This document shows positions 6,656 through 9,833 of a DNA stretch of 9,833 nucleotides, piece after piece. The notes below the pieces were generated by a model. The model was not told the DNA's origin and searched no databases. It saw nothing but the letters and a program-made list of their open reading frames with translations. Each line of letters opens with the position of its first letter. The stretch's first letter is position 1. The translations under genes were made by a program, and so were the position numbers. Source of the stretch: Bacteroidota bacterium (lineage in GTDB: Bacteria > Bacteroidota > Bacteroidia > Cytophagales > Cyclobacteriaceae); contig QGUY01000143.1 of NCBI GenBank assembly GCA_003242315.1, forward strand, positions 1 to 9,833. The letters are read 5' to 3'.

Positions 6656-6804
6656 GGTGGTATGTTTTAGGTTGACAATACCGTCCGTAGCATGGGCTCT
6701 GGTTGGTGGGCGGACATGCAATACGGACACTTCATAAGTGGTCTCGTTTGGTGCAGTCAGGCGGGTATGAGAATGAATTTAGCGCAATTCGCCCGAAACG
6801 TGAA

Positions 6805-6824
6805 GGGATTTCGCACAAAATCCC
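6805..6824 (-). terminator. putative hairpin terminator after arginine decarboxylase
   Basis: GGGATTT (6805-6811) and AAATCCC (6818-6824) form a perfect 7-bp stem around a 6-nt loop, 46 bases beyond the decarboxylase stop (6871-6873). On the minus strand it is followed by TTCACGTTT, a poor T-tail. It is the only clear secondary structure in 6656-6870. The rest of that gap should hold the EF-G paralog promoter, but I found no TAnnTTTG match on the minus strand. Confidence 0.35.
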
Positions 6825-6870
6825 GCCCTGTTGCGCATGCCCTGCGGTACGTTCTAAAATGGGGTGTTTT

Positions 6871-8286
6871 TCAGGCTCCGCCGCAGCCGTCCCGGTCTAT
6901 ATAACCGAGCACTTTCAGCATGCTTTCGGCGGTTTGTTCAGGAGCAAAAAGTTCAGTGACGACCTCGCCGTCTTCATTGCGGTTGATCAGGACGTGCTTG
7001 GGAGCCGGAATGAGGCAGTGCTGGATACCGCCATAGCCGCCGAGCGACTCCTGGTATGCTCCGGTGTGGAAAAAGCCTATGTAAAGGGGCTCGTCGTCGT
7101 TGATCATGGGCAGGAACACCTCGCCGGTGTGGGCCTCTGAGTTGTAGTAATCCATGCTGTCGCAGGTGAGGCCGCCCATGTTGACCTTGTGATAAGGATC
7201 GTCCCACTTGTTTATTGCGAGCAACACGTACTTCTGGTTAAGACCCCAGGCATCCGGCAGGTGGGTAATAAACGAGCCATCGATCATGTACCACAACTCC
7301 TTATCGTTTTGCAGCTTCTGGTCAATGACCTGGTAGAGAAGAGCGCCGCTTTCGCCAACGGTATAGCTGCCGAACTCGGTGAAGATGTTTGGTACGGGTA
7401 CGTTGCTCTTATCGCAGATCCACTTGATGTTCTCAACGATCTGCTCAATCATGTATTTGTAGTCGTATTGGAACGTCAAGGATGTCTTAATGGGGAATCC
7501 GCCGCCGATGTCAATCGAATCCAGCGTGTCGCAGATCTTTCGCAGTTCGCAATACTTGAAGATAAAGCGGCTTAGTTCGCTCCAATAATAGGCGGTGTCT
7601 TTGATGCCGGTGTTGATGAAGAAATGCAGCATTTTGAGTTCCGCCTTCTGGCTGGGCGCGATGCGTTCCTTGTAAAAAGGCGTGATGTCGCTGTATCGGA
7701 TGCCGAGTCGCGAGGTGTAAAACTCGAACTTCGGCTCTTCGTCGGCCGCTACGCGGATGCCGACTTTGTAATTTCCCTTCACGTCGCGCTCATAGACGTC
7801 GAACTCACCCATCTTATCGAGGATGGGTATGCAGTTGTGAAATCCTTCGTTGAGAAGCTCGGTGATATACTGGGTGTACAGCGGCATCTTGAAGCCGTTG
7901 CAGAGAATGTACGTGTCTTTAGTGACGCGACCCTTCTTCACCAGGCTTCGGATAATAGGAATATCGAACGCCGATGATGTCTCGATATGGACGTCGTTGC
8001 GAAGCGCCTCTTCGAGAACGAAGGAAAAGTGCGACGACTTCGTACAGTAGGCGTATGTATAGGTTCCGTTGTAACGGAAGCGTTCAAGCGCGTTGTTGAA
8101 GGTAGCCTGAACAAACCGAATGTTTTCGCTGATGCGTGGAAGGTAAGTAAGCTTCAGCGGCGTGCCGTACTGACGGATGATATCCATGAGGGGCACGTCA
8201 TTGAACAACAACTCGTGATCCCGAACCTTGAATTCCTTCTGCGGAAACTCAAAGGTCTGCTCAATCAGCTCCCGATAACTCTTCAT
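6871..8286 (-). CDS. PLP-dependent arginine decarboxylase, fold III (Orn/DAP/Arg decarboxylase family)
   Basis: Predicted to decarboxylate L-arginine to agmatine, the first step of polyamine synthesis via agmatine, in the cytoplasm. The 471 residues match the short arginine decarboxylase type that I recall from Cytophagia and Flavobacteriia, not the roughly 630-residue SpeA. The PLP lysine is K83 in YAYCTKSSHFSF (78-89), the phosphate-binding glycine loop is IDIGGGFP (258-265), TEFGSY (303-308) replaces the usual EPGR-type motif, and GGLTCDSMDY (371-380) holds the catalytic Cys-Asp of this fold. FFHTGAYQESLGGYGG (405-420) contacts the cofactor in relatives. The start at 8286 gives MKSYRELIEQ, the normal beginning. 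It is divergent from an arginase-family gene. Substrate choice among arginine, ornithine and diaminopimelate is from family memory, not from a diagnostic residue. Confidence 0.87.
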   Translation of the reverse strand: MKSYRELIEQTFEFPQKEFKVRDHELLFNDVPLMDIIRQYGTPLKLTYLPRISENIRFVQATFNNALERFRYNGTYTYAYCTKSSHFSFVLEEALRNDVHIETSSAFDIPIIRSLVKKGRVTKDTYILCNGFKMPLYTQYITELLNEGFHNCIPILDKMGEFDVYERDVKGNYKVGIRVAADEEPKFEFYTSRLGIRYSDITPFYKERIAPSQKAELKMLHFFINTGIKDTAYYWSELSRFIFKYCELRKICDTLDSIDIGGGFPIKTSLTFQYDYKYMIEQIVENIKWICDKSNVPVPNIFTEFGSYTVGESGALLYQVIDQKLQNDKELWYMIDGSFITHLPDAWGLNQKYVLLAINKWDDPYHKVNMGGLTCDSMDYYNSEAHTGEVFLPMINDDEPLYIGFFHTGAYQESLGGYGGIQHCLIPAPKHVLINRNEDGEVVTELFAPEQTAESMLKVLGYIDRDGCGGA

Positions 8287-8317
8287 GTGATGCCAGGAAT
8301 TCGTTTAAGTCGATCAG

Positions 8318-8433
8318 GTAACAACGCCCCGGCCGGTTGAGTTGCTGAACCATCGTACAAACGCCCCTCCAAAGGGAGTGCAATATTGTGATAAATTTGC
8401 CATCTTTGCAATACTCCCAAAAGGCGTTGGTAC
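8318..8433. promoter_or_regulatory. three-copy GTAMMAACGCC motif and inverted repeat between the divergent arginine genes
   Basis: GTAACAACGCC (8318-8328) and GTACAAACGCC (8355-8365) are direct copies; GGCGTTGGTAC (8423-8433) is the inverted copy. Nine of eleven positions are identical in all three. The second and third copies form the outer arms of an imperfect inverted repeat, whose inner arms are GGGAGT (8374-8379) and ACTCCC (8413-8418). A palindrome CAATATTG (8381-8388) and two GCAATA copies (8380-8385, 8408-8413) lie inside. The placement between decarboxylase and ureohydrolase start codons, around a promoter element, suggests operators for a shared regulator. The regulator is unknown, and the motif is not an obvious ARG box. 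Confidence 0.5.
8392..8399 (+). promoter_or_regulatory. TAnnTTTG -7 box, likely ureohydrolase promoter
   Basis: TAAATTTG matches the Bacteroidota -7 consensus exactly and lies inside the inverted repeat, 150 bases before the ATG at 8550. No TTG is found at the expected -33 spacing, which weakens the call or suggests activator dependence. If it is used, the leader is about 140 bases and includes two small hairpins: CCCGG/CCGGG at 8478-8490 and TTCAGT/ACTGAA at 8497-8513. Confidence 0.45.
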
Positions 8434-8549
8434 AAATGGCATTGAACCTTTCACGGGCCGATTCTTGACCTCTTGCCCCCGGAGGCCGGGCTGTCTTTCA
8501 GTCCGTAACTGAAGCCATTGTCCTTTCGTTTTTGACCTTGGAATTTTTT

Positions 8550-9512
8550 ATGAAAGAAATAAAGATCATATCCGTTAAGTCCGAGATCGGTGCAGGTACG
8601 CGCGGCGCCAGCCTGGGGGTGGAAGCGCTGAAGATTGCCAGCCTGGACCTGAACTCCGACTTCTTCAAACAATACGAACTGGTAGAGGTTGAAGACGTAA
8701 ATGAACTGCTTTACGACGGCGCCCGACATGCTTACGCCAAATTCATTGACGGCGTGCTTATCATGGAAGAACGGGTTTGCCTTGAAGTGTACGAGACTAT
8801 ACTGGATGAATACTTCCCACTGGTGATCGCGGGCGATCACAGCACGGCATACGGCACCATCTGCGGTATCCGAAAGGCGTATCCCAAGAAACGTCTGGGC
8901 GTGATCTGGATCGACGCCCATGCCGATATCCATACGCCATACACCACACAGACGGGCAACATGCACGGTATGCCGCTTGCCATGGCCTGCGGCATCGACA
9001 ACCTTGAATGTAAGGTGAACGACCCACGCGGTGAGACAGTTGAGTATTGGGAACAGATCAAGAACGTGGGAACCCCGGGTCCAAAGATTTTGCCCGAAGA
9101 CATCGTGTATATCGCGGTCCGCGACCTGGAAAAACCGGAAAACTACCTCGTCAACAAGTACAACATAAACTTTATCGAGACCGAAGAGGTTAAGAAACTG
9201 GGACCTGTTGTGATGGCCCAGCGTGCGCTGGAAATGTTGTCGCACTGCGACCTCATCTACATCTCGCTCGATGTCGACAGTATCGACAGCCGTGTCTCTT
9301 CGGGAACGGGAACGCCAGTTCCGAATGGGCTGACGGTAGACGAGGCGAAGGCGCTCAGCGCCGCGTTGGCTCGCGATCCCCGGGTTTGTGCCTGGGAAAT
9401 TGTCGAAATCAACCCAACGCTCGATACGGAAAACCGAATGGCGGAAAGCGCCTTCGTGATCATGGAAGCAACCGCACACTCCATCGTCAACAGGCCCGTA
9501 ATAGCGGAATGA
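8550..9512 (+). CDS. arginase/agmatinase family ureohydrolase, arginase-like
   Basis: A binuclear-manganese ureohydrolase expected to split L-arginine to ornithine and urea, or agmatine to putrescine and urea. From the ATG at 8550 it has 320 residues; a TTG at 8532 in frame is possible, but MKEIKIISVKSE is the better start. Metal and catalytic residues are visible: GDHS (H97), IDAHADIH (D122, H124, D126), GNMHGMP (H139), SLDVDSID (D241, D243) and VEINP (E286). HGMPLA and TGTPVPNGLT are more like arginase than agmatinase. The usual DPxxAPG after the second aspartate motif reads DSRVSSG here, losing both prolines. It is divergent from the arginine decarboxylase. The neighbour's product, agmatine, keeps agmatinase open as an alternative. 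Confidence 0.85.
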   Translation: MKEIKIISVKSEIGAGTRGASLGVEALKIASLDLNSDFFKQYELVEVEDVNELLYDGARHAYAKFIDGVLIMEERVCLEVYETILDEYFPLVIAGDHSTAYGTICGIRKAYPKKRLGVIWIDAHADIHTPYTTQTGNMHGMPLAMACGIDNLECKVNDPRGETVEYWEQIKNVGTPGPKILPEDIVYIAVRDLEKPENYLVNKYNINFIETEEVKKLGPVVMAQRALEMLSHCDLIYISLDVDSIDSRVSSGTGTPVPNGLTVDEAKALSAALARDPRVCAWEIVEINPTLDTENRMAESAFVIMEATAHSIVNRPVIAE

Positions 9513-9524
9513 CCCCTGACGATT

Positions 9525-9833
9525 ATGAGATGGAGCGATGTTTTGCGATACGCAAAAGAAGGAAATCCTGAGCCAGACAAGAAAGTGATCAAAACGGACG
9601 ACGAGTGGCGAAGCCTCCTCCCGCCGGATGTCTATCACATCACACGAAGAAAGGGTACCGAACGCCCCTTTACGGGCGAATACTGCGAAGCGCATGAGCC
9701 GGGACGATACGCCTGTGTATGTTGCGGTACCCTGCTGTTCGACTCTGAAACGAAATTTGAATCCGGCACCGGATGGCCAAGCTTCACGCAGCCTGTCACC
9801 GAAAACGCGATTCGCTACGACGAAGATCTAAGC
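9525..9833 (+). CDS. msrB: peptide-methionine (R)-S-oxide reductase MsrB, 3' end cut by the window
   Basis: The first 103 residues of MsrB, which reduces methionine-R-sulfoxide in proteins after oxidative damage. The frame is open to the last base. The N-terminus is MRWSDVLRYAKEGN, followed by DEWRSLLPPDVYHITRRKGTERPFTGEYCE (partly variable in the family). The core then shows the zinc pair CVCCG (a CxxC) and the signature FESGTGWPSF. The second zinc CxxC and the catalytic cysteine lie beyond the window. The ATG at 9525 is 12 bases after the ureohydrolase stop, in the same frame, so the two are probably cotranscribed and translationally coupled. No signal peptide is seen, so it should be cytoplasmic. 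Confidence 0.92.
   Translation, partial: MRWSDVLRYAKEGNPEPDKKVIKTDDEWRSLLPPDVYHITRRKGTERPFTGEYCEAHEPGRYACVCCGTLLFDSETKFESGTGWPSFTQPVTENAIRYDEDLS

Noticed and set aside
6656..6730. Upstream in-frame ATG at 6730 as the EF-G paralog start
   Set aside because: The 25 extra residues (MSVLHVRPPTRAHATDG...) do not resemble EF-G N-termini, whereas the ATG at 6655 begins directly with the family sequence.
8451..9695. A 414-codon open frame on the minus strand opposite the ureohydrolase
   Set aside because: It is wholly antisense to a gene with clear metal-binding motifs. Its translation is rich in Arg/His/Phe/Val as in codon-complement artefacts, and I recognise no family in it.

Overview
The window looks like an ordinary chromosomal segment of a Bacteroidota bacterium, most likely Cytophagales-like with roughly half G+C. 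Three things point there. The protein set includes a Bacteroidota-type EF-G paralog, a short PLP fold-III arginine decarboxylase, a NamZ/DUF1343 lipoprotein and a DPM1-like glycosyltransferase. Recognisable promoters follow the Bacteroidota TTG-N19-TAnnTTTG pattern, best seen upstream of the glycosyltransferase. Clear Shine-Dalgarno sequences are lacking before most starts. I see no phage, transposase, CRISPR, tRNA or rRNA sequence. The assignment comes from recognising families by eye; no search was run.

Layout, left to right. 1-115: a GC-rich hairpin and one copy of an 18-bp dispersed repeat. 116-778 (-): endonuclease III. 779-945: a long imperfect inverted repeat plus a terminator-like hairpin. 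946-2118 (-): NamZ/DUF1343 exo-beta-N-acetylmuramidase-like lipoprotein. 2119-2204: divergent promoter region. 2205-3425 (+): FtsX/LolC-E type ABC permease. 3426-3633: a convergent intergenic region filled edge to edge with six copies of the dispersed repeat, four of them in an exact 23-bp period. 3634-4386 (-): polyprenol-phosphate mannosyltransferase-like GT2. 4387-4528: promoter and hairpin. 4529-6655 (-): EF-G paralog with degenerate GTPase motifs. 6656-6870: hairpin and leader. 6871-8286 (-): arginine decarboxylase. 8287-8549: divergent control region with a three-copy motif. 8550-9512 (+): arginase-family ureohydrolase. 9525-9833 (+): MsrB, cut by the window end.

Functionally, the clearest unit is the right-hand one. 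Two enzymes predicted to consume arginine (decarboxylase to agmatine; ureohydrolase to ornithine plus urea, or agmatine to putrescine plus urea) are divergently transcribed from a shared 263-bp region. That region carries three copies of GTA-M-M-AACGCC, a -10-like TAAATTTG element and a large imperfect inverted repeat, so co-regulation by an arginine- or polyamine-responsive factor is a reasonable inference. MsrB sits 12 bp behind the ureohydrolase and is probably cotranscribed. The other genes (DNA repair, peptidoglycan salvage, lipoprotein/envelope transport, glycolipid synthesis, translation) look like separate housekeeping units.

I found no convincing new multi-gene system. The most notable items are the EF-G paralog lacking canonical G-motif residues, the arginine-gene control region, and the two non-coding repeat families.
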